The notes beneath the pieces are model-generated. The model ran no database searches. It saw only the letters and a program-made list of their open reading frames with translations, and was not told the DNA's origin. Positions 27,601-42,600 of a stretch of DNA of 64,000 nt are shown here, piece by piece. The first letter of the stretch is position 1; the number at the start of each line of letters is the position of its first letter. The stretch comes from Spisula solida. Its lineage: Eukaryota > Mollusca > Bivalvia > Venerida > Mactridae. The translations under genes were made by a program, and so were the position numbers. The stretch spans positions 8,933,001 through 8,997,000 of the forward strand of contig OX365953.1 of NCBI GenBank assembly GCA_947247005.1. Reading direction: 5' to 3'.

Positions 27601-30600
27601 CACAAGCATCAAAGCAAAACAAAAGATGAAAAAACAAGACTGTGTTCAATAAACACTTATGCCCCCATGGAAGCCTAGTCCATAAAAAAGCTAAGTCAAT
27701 CAGGGGCCATAATTCTGTTAAAGTGTTGGATAGGGTTACATGGCTTTGACAATGTAAGGGGCTTATGATGGTAAAGCAGTATGTCACGTTTGAAGACAAC
27801 GGGTTGATGTAAGACGAAAGTTGCGTTAACAAGAATTGGATGCTTAAAAGTCCAAAATTAGGTAAAGGTGAAGGTCCAAATGAGGTTAGGTGATATAGGT
27901 GTGTGGAGAATGTTCAAATACAACATCCATGCAAGTATGAAAGCTTTGTAGCAAGCCATATTAATGCTAGAAGAAACGGTCAATTTGGGTTAACCCAGAA
28001 TTTGGCCCTTCATTTTAAAGTCTTAAGTCCAAAATTACGTCAAGGTGAAGGTCAAAATAGGGTCAGGTGATACAGGCGTGTGGAGAGTGCTCATATACAA
28101 CATCCATGCAAGTATGGAAGCTTTGTAGCAAGCTATAAAGATGCTAGAAGAAACGGTCCATTTGGTTAACCGGACGGACGGATGAACGAACGGACGGACA
28201 GGTGAATCACTATATCCCTCCCGATCTATCGATACGGGGGCATAAAAATTGAAATCTCGGTTACCTCTCTTTGGCTGAACAAGGGTGTTTTTATTACCGA
28301 GGTTTTATTAAACCACAAACTGTTAAGATAACACATTCCACAAAAGACGAAACAAGAAATGAAATCGTGGTTACCTCTCTTTGGCTGAACTTTATATGGA
28401 GGTTGTGAAGCAGCCGCGGCGGCAACAGCAGGGGGATTTAGCACCATGGGATGATGACCCTGCGGTAACATAGCAAACTGTTGACTGGTGTTAGGATACA
28501 TTGGCTGTGTCATCTGTTGTGTCAGCACTACAGGACTCTGTGTTTGTGGTCGGTGAGGACTTGGTGCAGTTTGCTGTACAGACATCTGAAATGACATGTT
28601 ACCCTGAAGCAACATACCATAATATTAATACAACATCGAGTAAACTAAACACTGTACAACACCAAATCAAATAAACATTATACAACACTGAATAAACTTA
28701 ACATTGAATATCCACAAAATTAACAACTATAACAACCATAAATGTGGAAGTCTGTCCAGAGTAACGTGAAGTGAGAAATGGTATAACCCAAGGTTTATAT
28801 AATTTTCCTTTACTCCAGTCCTTGAAAAGACAACAACAACTATATCTAACATTTTAAATTCAACTTAAAAAATTACAATTGACCATAACTAAGCCAATAC
28901 TTTGATTTTTGTCATCAAACAACTTTTATCTTCAGTCTGTAGAGAAGTTGTTTCTTTCTAGGGCAGCAAATCCAAATTGTCCGATCTGTAAGACCCCCCC
29001 CCCCCCCCGTATATATGTTTAAACAAAATTATATTGGTTCCATGGCTAAACACAAGCATGAAGAGTTAAATTCTTACTGGTACAAATTCTTTTGCTTCAG
29101 GATTCAGTTTGACTTGTCCTGCTGGTTCTTTGCTTCTGAAAAATAGCACCAGTATTCAGTGATTTTTTTTGCCTCTTTGAGAAAGGGTCAGTTCAAATTG
29201 GGAATTTTCGCGTCGTGACAACTTGAAATTGGGAATTTCCATGAAGCAGAAAGGCCAAATAAAACAGAAAAATAGATTACCTGTGAATGTTTACGGGTTT
29301 CTTTGAACTTTTATGCTTGACCTCTTGTCAAAAATGTTCATAACTTTAACATTTTATGTCCGATTTTGAAAATTATTTTTTTAAATTGTTTATTGGGAAT
29401 GTCTCCATTCATATTTGGGAAATTATAGCCTATTTGCAATTGAGAAAGGGTCCGGAAAATAAAGAAGGAAAAAAATCACTGAGTATTATCACATGTGAAA
29501 ATAAACATAGCATTTATATCATCAAACAGTTCAGTTATTGTTTGGGATTAAACTATGATCTAGAACACTTGGATGTCATTTGTCCGTAATTGATCATCGC
29601 TATTACTAATAGAAGAAACTAGTTGAACCCAGACCTCTTCCTAAGTTCATAGAAAATTTCCTTTCTTGAACTACAAGAATGCATCACAAAATGCTTCATA
29701 CCAGGGGTGCCAACAAGGCCAAATTAAAAATCAGGAAAATCATATGCGGCTGACTATTTTTGCCAAACAAGACGCTTTCAACCACCTTGTTTCCACATTT
29801 AACTCAAGTTTTCATTCATAAAATCCTTCAGAGCAGATAGAACTGACCATAACTTTGCCATTTCTTGAGAAATTTTCATCAAATAACCTTTGATTTGGTC
29901 AGAAATTGTAGCTCTTTCAGAATACATAAATCCGGAATTCCGGATTAATCAGGAATATTGACACCCCTGTTCATACAGAAAGTAGGTTTCTAGACATGAA
30001 ACATAAATTGGCTAAAATATTTTTCTAATATATATGCCTTGTGTGAAGACAAACAAAATGTGGCGCCAGGTCAAATGCACTGTGAAATTTGATTATATAA
30101 TCAATGATTGATCAAAATGACCTGCCCTATTTGGGGAGTTTCGGTTTAAAGAATTGTTGACATAATAATTATTTTTATAAAGCATGTTTTTGCCTTTAAT
30201 CTATCATATTAACACTGAGATATTAACTTGATCAGATTCTGACTTCTGTGCATGGATGTATATTATAAATGTGGTCCTTACACAAAATATAATTATAAGT
30301 TTGACATGTTGACAATGCGTTACAATTGCTTTTTGTTAAATAAATATGTTTAAACTAGACGGGTTTGACAAATAAATTCCTACAAAGGGCCATAACTCGG
30401 GAAAAAGGAATCCAACCTGAAATTCCTGACAATATACACAACTCAGTTGAACTGAACTTGGTACCAAGAATTAATGTCACAATTCATTGAAATCTAACCA
30501 ATGTTTAAGGAGAACGAGCAGGGAAAATTTTGTGACATCGATCTAGACCGCCAACACAATCAATATGTCTCTATTACAAAACGTAGGGGACATAAATCTG

Positions 30601-33600
30601 AACAAAGTCATGACATTTTACCTTTGAGAAGAGAATTTGATTATTGCCATTTTTATTCAAAACAAGGGGAATTATCCAACCTACTAATATGCACTCTGTT
30701 GTAGGATTATTCTCCCTTTGTTGTAGTTGACCATAATGATTGACCATAATGATGTTGTTTATAGAAATGAATCTCAGTCACTTTGATGATTTTTTTTGTT
30801 GAAGATTTTTTAAAACAAATTGTTGTTTATAAATTTACATTATCGGAATGAATCTCAGTCACTTTCATGATTTTTTGTCGATTTGTTTTAAAACAAATTG
30901 TTTTTTATAATAGGTATAGAGAAAATCTTCCTTTTTGTTTTGGGTACTAGTCGATGCCAGTAATTGGTCCAATGCCTGTAAAAGAATTGAAATAAATTGT
31001 TTATTGATAAAACTTGCCGTAAGTATCATTCAGTCATTGTCTTTTTCGGAAGATACTTGCTCATGGTAGGTCATAAATTTCCATTAAGCAACAGCTTAAT
31101 AGATTTTGTGACAAAACTCTTACAGGCTGCCCTGCCCGATGGCCTAAAACACTGACCCGTAGTATATCCATGGGTGAAAGTTAGAAATTCTGAAAAACCT
31201 GAAAACCTCAAAAATCAACAATTTATATAGGGAAAATAAAGACAAACAGGCTTTTTGGTACTCTCAAAAACCTGAAGTTCAGGCATGTGCCTGAAAACTT
31301 TCACCCATGTATATCCCCTTCAAACTTTGTAAGAGGCCAACCGCCCATCAGCCTGGCCAATGGACAAACAAATTGTTGGTGATTCCAGTGGACAACCTTT
31401 CCAACTTTGTTTATAATGGTATAACAATGATACCATAGGCTAGACACATTGCATACTTACGGATTTGACACTGAATCTGATCCTAAACTCGGAGATTGAA
31501 TCACTTTTCCTTCCATCTGTCGGTCATCACTTGACACATTCTTCTCTTGTTGTGATACACTTACTGGCACAACTGTAACAGCAGGCTGTGTATGCTGTGT
31601 GTGTTGTGAATGTTCCTTACTTTCCGACACATTTACAACTTTTTCTGAACCAGAATCTTTTTCTTCACTAACACTGTCTTTACGTTCTACACTAGATTTC
31701 TCAGTATTGTCTTTATCTTTTTCTTTATCTTTTGTATTATCCTTATTATCATCCAACTGAAATGTGATCACATGGATTAGTTAATACTAATTTATTTTAA
31801 GTCGATTAAGAAACAAGTTTTTTCAACTTGTATTAATCACTCTTGACACCTCATTTCTGACGTTATCCAACGCTATGAGGGTATGGGAGAAGAGAAGCCA
31901 GTTCCGCTTTTTTGCCACGCGTCTTTGGTATGACCTGGCCTGATTTCGAACGTAAGACTCCCACACTCAAAGCGGACGCTCAACCACTAGGCTATCGAGG
32001 AGGCGGTAATGACATGACTAACTTTGTGACATCTAGACAGACCTCCTGCACAAAATCACACAAGACTCCCAGACAGGCATCCAGCACCTAAGTATGTCTC
32101 TCCCTCCCAGCTGGTGACCTAGTTCTTGACACAATATTAAACTCAAGAGTGATAACTAAATTGTGTGACAGACAGTCAACAGACATTCCTAAAATCTCTT
32201 ATTGTGCACAAAAGTTCAGTGATGAGCTAAAAAAACCATAACAAGTGTAGAACAAGACTCCCAGACAGGCATCCAGCACCTAAGTATGTCTCTCCCACCC
32301 AGCTGGTGACCTAGTTCTTGACACAATATTAAACTCAAGAGTGATAACTAAATTGTGTGAAAGACTGTCAACAGACATTCCTAAAATCTCTTATTGTGCA
32401 CAAAAGTTCAGTGATGAGCTAAAACAAGACTGCGTTCACTAAACGCTTATGCCCCCTGTGGAAGCCTTGTCCATCAATAAGTCTAAGTCCAAAATTAGGT
32501 CAAGGTGAAGGTCAAAATGGGGTTAGGTGGTACAGGCGTGTGGAGAGTGTTCATACACAACATCCATGCAAGTATGAAAGCTTTGTAGCAAGCCATATTA
32601 ATGCTAGAAGAAACGGTCAATTTGGGTTAACCAGGACGGACGGACGGACGGACGGACAGGTGAATCACTATATGCCTCCCCATCTATCGATAGGGGGGCA
32701 TAAAAAACATAACAAGTGTAGAATAGTCAAACAAGAAATTGAATCTACCTTGAAATTTGTACTAAAAGCCTTTAATTCTTTAATCTGTTCATCTCTCCCT
32801 GCAAAATAAAATATATACATGTTGAAATGGCTCTTGAAACCATGAACAACACGGTGTGTCATTCCATTGACTTTAAATTATCTGAAAACACGATTCCTTA
32901 AGGTTTTTTAAAATAACTGTTGTGGTTGGATAATCTTCAGTGAATAATACTTAAGTCTAAGCATATTCCTAGTCACAACAAGCACACATTGTCTAGGTCA
33001 AAACTTTCATTTGTAGGACACTGGCTGAAAATGATTATGAAAGTATGATGCCTCCATATTAGTGTTTAGAACAAATTGCTCATTGCCCCCCCCCAACTAA
33101 TTATCATAACATCTCTCATTAATCATTACAAGCATTCAGCACACCAAGCACAGATCCAGGGGGGCTACAACCCTTATAATAAGCAATAATTCTCAGTCCT
33201 GAAAATCTCAGTTTCAAAAGTCTGAAACTCTTCTTTGCCAATACAAACAAATAAGGAAATTTCAGGATTCAAAAATCCAAAATCAAGTCCGAAAATTTAT
33301 TACTAGACATGTGTTTAAAACTGAAAGTGTGAATTATAATCTTACCTTTAGTAGGTTTCTTTCCATCTAATAAATGTGGTATATGTGAGACATGATCACC
33401 TTTCTCCGACTGTGAGGGTGCACCATGCTCATGTACTGTAGGACTAGTTCTAACTGTAGGACCAGCTGTTGACGCTGGTATACTCTGTCGACTTGACTCA
33501 TCTGTAAACACAAGCAATATAAATCATTATATGCTACCAACCATTTTTTCAAAACAAAAGGCCTTCAACCACATTGTTTCGATATTTAACTCAGTTTTTA

Positions 33601-36600
33601 TTGAATAAAGTCCTTCAGAGTAGATTAAATTGACCATAACTTTGCCATTTTATGAGATATTTTCATCAAATAACTTTTATATTGGTCAGAATCATAGCTC
33701 TTTCAAGATAGAAAAATCCGGAATTCCGGAATAATCAGGAATATTGACACCCCTGTAAATGGTGACACAAGTAACACATCATCAAGATTGGAAAACCAGA
33801 GTAACATGCCGATAGTCGGACCGAAAAAAAGCGGGATATCATATATACTGGTTCCCACATTCTTCCCAACAAAACAATTGGAGCCACAAAATAAGAGAGT
33901 TGGTAATAGTCTAATAGGCACATTTGCCGGGAAATTTGCTGTGTCCCGCATCAGGATATATCACATCAAATGCAGTGATTTTTTTTTTCCTCTTTGGGAA
34001 AGGTTTCGGGTCTGTTCAGATTGGGAATTTTCGCGTCGTAACAACTTGAAATGGGAATTTCCATGAAGCAGAAAGGCCAAATAAAACGAAAAAAGAGATT
34101 ACATGTGAATGTTTACTGGTTTCTTTGAACTTTATGCTTGACCTCTTGTCAACAATGTTCATAACTTTATCATTTTATGTCCGATTTTGAAAATTATTTT
34201 TTTAAATTGTTTATTGGGAATTTCTCCATTCAAATTTGGGAAAATTATAGCCTATTTGCAATTGGGAAAGGGTCCGTTTTCTGGACCCTAATAAAGAAGG
34301 AAAAAAATCACTGAAAAGTACAGTTAAGTCCACTATTAGCAATGTAGTTCAAGAATAATAAACTGATGTAACTCCAGCATTGGATTTTTATCTATTTCTA
34401 ACTGAACTTAGCTTTACTTCTTTGGAAATGAGTGACAAATTAAAGATTTTAGGTGAATAAATGTAAGATATTGATCACTCTTAAAAATTGAGAGTTAAGA
34501 GGAGTCATGAGGCTTTCACTAGCCTTGACTCCATGATTTATAATATTCATATAAGACAATTACAACGGTACATACCACCATTTATGTTTTCAACAGACGA
34601 CTGTGAAGACACTTGGGTGACTGGTGCTGACTGATGCTGACCAGGCATATTGCGATTTGTTTGGGATGAATAACCACCCCGACCTTTTGACACTCCACCA
34701 CTTCCTGGTTGACGTTTAAATGGAGGCTGGTATCTGCAAATAAAATTTGGTTTGTGTTATATTTGAGCTTACTGTCTTGTCCATGAAATACCAATGCATG
34801 GTCATGGTCCAGTGTGCTGGATTTGTAACCCGACTATCAGGGTTTCGATTACCTGTCGCGGCATGTCATACTCTTCCATGAAAATTTGACAGCAATGTCA
34901 ATAGTCCTTAGACCAAATCGAGACAAGTTGCCAGTTCCTTGCGAAAGGTAGAGTTAGTAATGGTTAAACAAACAATACCGGTTATTCCTTTAAAGAATAA
35001 ACATACTTATTTGTTTACCATTTGTACTTTCGTAAATATTACGATTACACCGTTTCGGTGCGCATGCACAGTTGTGATTTCCGTTCTATTTGCATCCTTC
35101 AGTGGTTCGCAGCAAGCTTTTTTCAACTTACAATCGTATTCATCCTGATTTAACTATTTCACAATGCCGCCGAAGAAAACAAGAAATAAGAGGAAGGCAG
35201 TGGAGGCAAACAATAAGTACCCACTTCATACTTCTACATAAGTTCCATGTCTGCCTCATGGGTATTTTTTGCATTTGACTGAGACCGTCATAGTGCATGG
35301 CCATACAGATTATCCCTGCCTTATTGGCCAATGACTTCGGGCTTCGAAGGAAGAGACAGAAAGTTTGAGTGATACAAAGAATCCAGACACGCTATCCTAG
35401 CTCTTTTTGAATGTACTCATTGATTCTTTAATGTGCCTGGTGTATAGCACCATTACACGCAAGGATACCTCTGGGTTTTCAACCAGTGGCCTAGATTTGA
35501 ACAAGGGACCTCAGTCACCTCTGTATTGGTTGTCGAGAGCGCTAACCACTTATCCACCGCTCCACTCATTGATGGGTATAAATTGTGATATTATTAGAGC
35601 CATGTTTCTGATAATTAAGTCAAAGCAAAAGCGTGTACATTTTACAAACTTCTCAACACAATTGGTCAAGAAAGACACCTAGAGTCAGGGATGTAAATGT
35701 ACTAACACTTTTGAATAGTTCAGACTGAGTTTGGACACCAGAAGCTGGTCAGATCCCTGACTGGCACAACAAAATAGCCGGACTGATCCCCTGTGCTACT
35801 TCCAGAAGCTGGTCAGATCCCTGACTGGCACAACAAAATAGCCGGACTGATCCCCTGTGCAAACAACCAGAAGCTGGTCAGATCCCTGACTGGCACAAAC
35901 ATATTTATTATTCTTAATATCTTCTAAATAGCAAATTAAATACAGGAGTCTGCAAAATAATTGTGAATACATATTGTACCTGTTTAACTTAAGACATTTT
36001 GATTACTTAAAAGTACTACTGTTTACTATCAACATCACACTTCAGAGCATATACAGGGTGTCCCAAAATACATGTCCGCTTGTTGACGATTTATCATATC
36101 TTAATGACTCGCCGTACATACTTGATTTATAGGATGACTAAAAGAACATTACAAGAAATGTCGATTTTATGAAACAATTATATAATTATATACATACATT
36201 TTCTATAATACGTGTTCAAAATGCGCACCCCTATTTTGCACAACTAGCTCAAGACGTCGTCGGAAGTTTCTAATGACGTTAGCACATGTGGCTGGTTTAA
36301 TTTTCCTGATTTCCCTACGAATTGACATTTTTAGTTCCTCTGTTGATTTTGGTTTGGGATAATAAACTCTGTCCTTCAAATAGCCCCAAAAGAAAAATCT
36401 AAAGGATTTAGGTCTGCAGAATGAGGCGGCCATTCGTTCTTGGTCTTCAAAGAAATGAGAGTGTCTCCAAATGTGTCATTCAACCATGAAAACACAATGT
36501 TTGCTGTGTGGGGTGCAGCCCCATCCTGTTGGTACCAAGAGCTACTAGTGTCCAATCCTCTCCTTATCAGTGCGGGGATGAATTTTAAACGCATAAGTTT

Positions 36601-39600
36601 CAGGTATCTTTCGGCTGTAACAGAACATGTCATCCTACCCTCTTCATTAAAGAAGGGACCAATTATTCCATCAACACTCAGTGCTGCCCAAACAGTCACC
36701 TTTTCACTGTGCATCGGTACTTCATCGTGAAAGTCAGGTTTTGAAGACCCCCAATATCTAACATTTTGTTTATTCACATGTCCATTAATTGTGAAGTGAG
36801 CCTCGTCCGAAAACCAGATAGTGTTAATCACTTCATCATTTTCACGCATCCATTCTGCGAACTTGAGACTTGAAGAAATGTCATTATCGCGCAAATGCTG
36901 CATCATTGATATTTTGTACGGGGTTAATTTTAAGTCATACCTCAGTATTCGCTGGACAGTTGATTTACTTGTACAGTTGGAAATTTCACCCAGAACTTTT
37001 CTCACAGAGGTCCTTGGAGTTTCTTCTAAAGCCTGGTAGACTTTAGAAATATGTTTATCGGAGCGCGCACTCCTCGGCCTCCCAGTGTTATCTTTTCTCC
37101 TATCATTAATGGTCCCGTGGTTTTCAAATTTACGCACAAGCCTTCTTATTTGTTTCTTTGATGGTGTATGTGAATTTGGGTACAATTCAAACAGTTTTCT
37201 CCTCACTTAAGATGGAAATTTACCCATTTCGTAGTACAATTTAACTATTTCCGCACTCTCAGCCATCTTGAAATATATGACGTCATTTATAACGTCATGA
37301 CATCATCATCTGTTACCATGACGTCGCATGACAATATTCACTAATCAATTTATATAATTACCTTTCAAATGAGACTATTCCCATTAACGAATGACTTAAT
37401 TTGGTAAAGTTATAACTATTCAACAAGCGGACATGTATTTTGGGACACCCTGTATGTCCCTTACAGTGACAGCTCTTGTTATGAACATATGCTTGTACAC
37501 TAATTCCAAATATTTTGAAGTCCAAAAGGTTGAAATCACCTAGAAAGAAGGAATAATCACATCCTTAATTTAGCAAAAAAATGTATGCGGCAACTCTTAA
37601 ATACATTGTTTGCTTACTTTCGACCAAGATAGTCATAAATGTGTGCCATCCAGTTTTACCATGCTACATTTGCCAAGGACCTCAAGCTTCGAGGGAAGAG
37701 ACAAATTATTATTGAGTAATAGAAGGAAACCTGAAATACACTTAAAAGCGACTTACTTTCCGGGACCACCTTGTCCTGTAGGTTGTATATGACTACTGGA
37801 ATCTCCAGGTCGAACAACCGCACTAAAAGCTGCCTCCTCATCACCACCTTCACCGTTCTCCATCGCTATATTCTTCTTGTAGGAATCACAACGTTCTATC
37901 TCAGCTGCTAACTTGAGTGCTTCTTGCTCTCGTCTTCTATATTCCTCACTAGTTCCTCGCTCTAACTTTGTTCTATAAATACAACAAGGATATTGGAAAT
38001 TGGCATGAAAAACAAACCTTCAAACATGGCTTCAAGTATAGAAGTGGAGAGCAAGTTACCTCAGTTACCAAAGCAAAGAGTAGGTAACTGGCAGGCTACC
38101 TTGCCCAATTTCACTTATTGTCCCATATATGTTCAAGTATAGATAAAAGTCAGGAATTTGACAATCCTGAATCTTGAAATATGATCAATTTACAAAGAGA
38201 AAATAATGAAAACAGCCCATTTTTGGACATGTAAAATCCTGAAATTCCTGGAAAACTCTGACAACTTTTACCCATGCATAAGAGACTAACCTGGAAGTAG
38301 AAGAGTAATTGTAATTCTGTGAATACAACAATATGATTGAGGAGTGAACGTCGTAACTCTGGTGAACATTTTCATACGCTGACTAACTTTCCAGTTAATG
38401 TTTAAAACAAGGATTGAGATACTTCTACTTTAGCGATACATGCAATACAAACATTGCTGACAGCCACTGCACTCTGGAGTAATAATTAGTCTGATCAAAT
38501 TCGAAATATTGCCAGTTTTTTTATTTTTTGTTACTCCAGGGGTGTCAACAGAGCCAAATTAAAAATCCTGAAAATCATATGCGGCTGACCATTTTTGACA
38601 AACTAGAGGCCATCAACCATATATAACTCAGTTTTTCAAACTTTTTATTGAAGAAAATCCTTCAGAGCAGATATAATTGACCATAACTTTGCCATTTCTT
38701 GAGATATTTTCATCAAATAACTTTTATTGTGGTCAGAAAGCATAGCTCTTCAATGATAGACAAATCCTGAAAATTGACACCCCTGTTACTCGGGACATTT
38801 TTCAGAAAAACTGGTACTCGTTGCAATCCCTAAAAATAATGAAATAACAATACAAGGCTGGTCCATGTCATCAAAACATCATATGCAATTTTTTTTCCAG
38901 TTTTTCAAAAAAAAAATTTGAAAATGCCAAAAAATTGGACAGGAGGGTCCGAGTAACGAAAAATAAAAGAACTCTGGCCTAATGGGATTATTCTCATTCA
39001 ATGATTAGATGCATAAGTTCATAGTAACACACTATTCAGATTTAAGTCTCTACAAGGAATATGCTTGAAACTGCTGAGGTAAGGCGACATTGATCAAGAA
39101 GGCTAAGGTGGTATTACTAGTACATGTATATCACTCGGCTTGGACCAAATGATAAGGCCAAACTTAAAATATTCTTGGTTTCCCCATCCCGACCCTAGCA
39201 GATTTAGAATGGGTAGGTAGGTAGGGTAAATAATTTTTTTTGGAACTGTTTCAGTATGATAGACATACAAATAAAGAAATTTAGAATTAATCCTAAGGTG
39301 AAAACCAACAGCAATGAAATTTGGAATTAACTCTAAGGTGAAAACCAAGTCTTAAATTTAATGTTAAGAAAGAAGCCAGTAACAAAAAAAAAATTTCACT
39401 TCCAATTTTTAATAAAAAAAATATTATTGCAATTTGGGCAATAAAATATTTTGGGTAGGGCCCTTTTTAATCGGGTAGGTAGGGGATGGGGAAACAAACA
39501 ATATTTTATTTTAGGCCTAACATTGGATAAGACGTATACACAAGAGATAAGATGATCCCTTGAATAAAAACTTCGAAAAATGCCTTACATGCATGGCTTG

Positions 39601-42600
39601 CTATATGTACTTACGTATATTGTCCTAATGAATCGTCATAAGATGATTGCACATTAAACTGTACAGCATTAGTATGAAACATATCATTTGCATCCCAACC
39701 ATTCTGAAAAAGAGAGCACACATGATGTTTTCAAAGAGAGACACAATCGGGACACCTCAGACAATCTCTACGAATCATCTCTCGGGTGTAAATAGAACGT
39801 AGCCATTTTTTTAACGTCTTTCGCCGTGACGTCATCATGACAGATTTAAACAGTGCTTCAATGGAATACACGCCCATCAAGCAAGCGCTGCGTAGTTGCG
39901 TGTTATGCTCAAGGAGTATAGCGAAATTGTATTGTTTAATCAATAAAACATCTTTTGATATTTCCGCTGCTGATTAGTTACGGACTATTTTCTTCAGCCC
40001 ATTTTCTTCTGCGTAGGATTTAAGAAAGAAAGCTGCTGGATGCATACGCTTGATACATCCGAGGTATTTTATCCCGTAAAAATGCCGTACGGACCGTTCC
40101 GATCGAGAGTGACATTGGTGAGTGACCTCCCCTTACTACTCTCTGGCTACTATGTTAGTCCTATCATGTGGATTGCTCTACTTTTATCCTTGTTTTGTTC
40201 GTTGTGCAACAATGATTAACCCAGAGAGGAGATACTTTGAATTTATAAGTCACTTATGTCTCTTATTACATTTCAGTACAACAAGTTCTCTTTATATGTT
40301 TATGTACAATATTTGTAGTCTCACCATAACATAATTATAAATTTCAGTTTGGACTGAAAATACTCCTTATTGTAGGGGCAATAAATTAATGTTTTTCTTT
40401 GTGTATTTTTAATAATGAGTCCCATGGAAATATTTCAGTAAAATTAAGACTACCCAGTCACATTATACAAACCATGGCAAACCAGCCAAGTAAATACAAT
40501 CCAGCCACATTAATTAAACAAACACTTGGCCAACACACCAGAAACAACCACACAGCCACATTATCCGGACACTTGGCCAACACACCAGAAACAACCACAC
40601 AGCCACATTATCCGGACACTTGGCCAACACACCAGAAACAACCACACAGCCACATTATCCAGACACTTGGCCAACACACCAGAAACAACCACACAGCCAC
40701 ATTATCCGGACACTTGGCCAACACACCAGAAACAACCACACAGCCACATTATCCGGACACTTGGCCAACACACCAGAAACAACCACACAGCCACATTATC
40801 CGGACACTTGGCCAACACACCAGAAACAACCACACAGCCACATTATCCGAACACTTGGCCAACACACCAGAAACAACCACACAGCCACATTATCCGGACA
40901 CTTGGCCAACACACCAGAAACAACCACACAGCCACATTATCCGAACACTTGGCCAACACACCAGAAACAACCACACAGCCACATTATCCGGACACTTGGT
41001 CAACACACCAGAAACAACCACACAGCCACATTATCCGGACACTTGGCCAACACACCAGAAACAACCACACAGGAACAAACACCTATTACGCAATTACGCC
41101 ATTACACATAAATAAATGTGCGCGAAGAGTGAATCGAAAGATCTTTAGAAACAAGTACAGATTTCATTGATTTTTTATGTATTGTGAACTTGCGACCTAA
41201 CTCGCAACCAAGCTTCCCCACGGTGAATGTTTAAACCACTAGACCACAGAGATTAATGGATACACATAAACTACTGCGACACTTACAAATACTGTAATAG
41301 TTACAACAAACATGTGTCAACAAGTAATTAAGAATTGCAAGCAATACAGAAGTCCCCTACCGGTTTTAAGCCATTTTCAATGTTTCTGTTGCCATAGCAA
41401 CTAGATTATATTTTTAGACGTGCATAATCCCCTTATTGCCCCCTATCCACATACCAAGTTTCATAAACCCAGCTTGGAAACTGTTTGAGTAATGTCAGGA
41501 TCCAGATTTTTTGACGGACGGACGGCAAACCTATAGTACCCTCCGGTCAAAAACCGGTAGGGGACTAATAAGCTCTATAACAGGGGTTCCACAAGCTTCT
41601 GAATCTGAAGAGCTATTTTGATACTTTTGACTAAATTTTACCATTTTATTAGCAAAATACCCATGCTTGAAAGATAAAATGACTCTTCCAACTAAAATCT
41701 TGTGGTCAAAGTGTGACTTTTTGGAAATTCTAAGGATCAAAACCCCTTCTCCCAAGTTAAATGGGCCCTGTATTTATAAGTGTATCACTTACTGAGGATG
41801 ACTTATCTCCTTCATCTAAACTAATCTCATATCCACCGTCAGATTCCCACGGTGTTAATTCCCTCATCTCCTTATCCTTAGTTTCACCGTTAAATTTACT
41901 TATTCCAGTGTCTGTGAATGAATCTAAAATATACAATCATATATATGAATAAATAATTTATTTGTGAGAATACTGTACATATTTGGTATGTAAATACAGC
42001 TGAATAAGGCATTCCGCTTTTATGATAACTTTCCAAATAATTCTTTTAATATTGCTATTTTTACATGTATTTTTAGATATTGTTTTATATTATATAAAAT
42101 TGAAGTTTCTTATGGTCGAGTATATACTGTACTTAAAAGCTTGTCAACATCTTACCTTTTACAGCGTAGTCAAGATCTATACTAAGAGCATTTAACATAA
42201 CCAGATCAGTATTTTTGATGATAAGTTTTGATAAAATTCTATCTTTTGATGGCGTTGATGACACTGGACTACCACTCCTACCATTATCTTCAACCATATG
42301 TGCACATTCTAATACTGTATCTCCCTACAAACATTTAACACAAATACATTAATACTTGTTTTCCGCGGGTCAAAAAGTTAGCAACTTTTGAATTTCAGAC
42401 ATTTGACGCACACACATAAGCAACTTTATTAATTTTTAGTTCAATTCTTTGCAGGCCAAGTTTTATGCAAATGCAGGGCTCGACACTAACACTGGTCCGC
42501 TGGTCCGAGACCAGTGAAAATTCAGAAGGACCAGTGAAAATTCTGGAGGACCAGTAACTGTCCTATTTACAAATTGGGCGATTTTGCCCTGTCGGACCAG

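Noticed and set aside
31855..32005. Functional tRNA gene calls at A/B-box blocks (also 35.5, 41.2, 44.7 and 48.1 kb)
   Set aside because: Cloverleaf stems are incomplete and the blocks carry SINE-like tails; called as SINEs instead.
35738..35897. CRISPR-like spacing of repeats
   Set aside because: Contiguous tandem units without unique spacers, in a clearly eukaryotic genome.
40399..41170. Three long plus-strand ORFs of 163-238 codons as protein genes
   Set aside because: They are a frame-independent consequence of the 47-bp minisatellite; no start context, splice sites or unique domain supports a gene.
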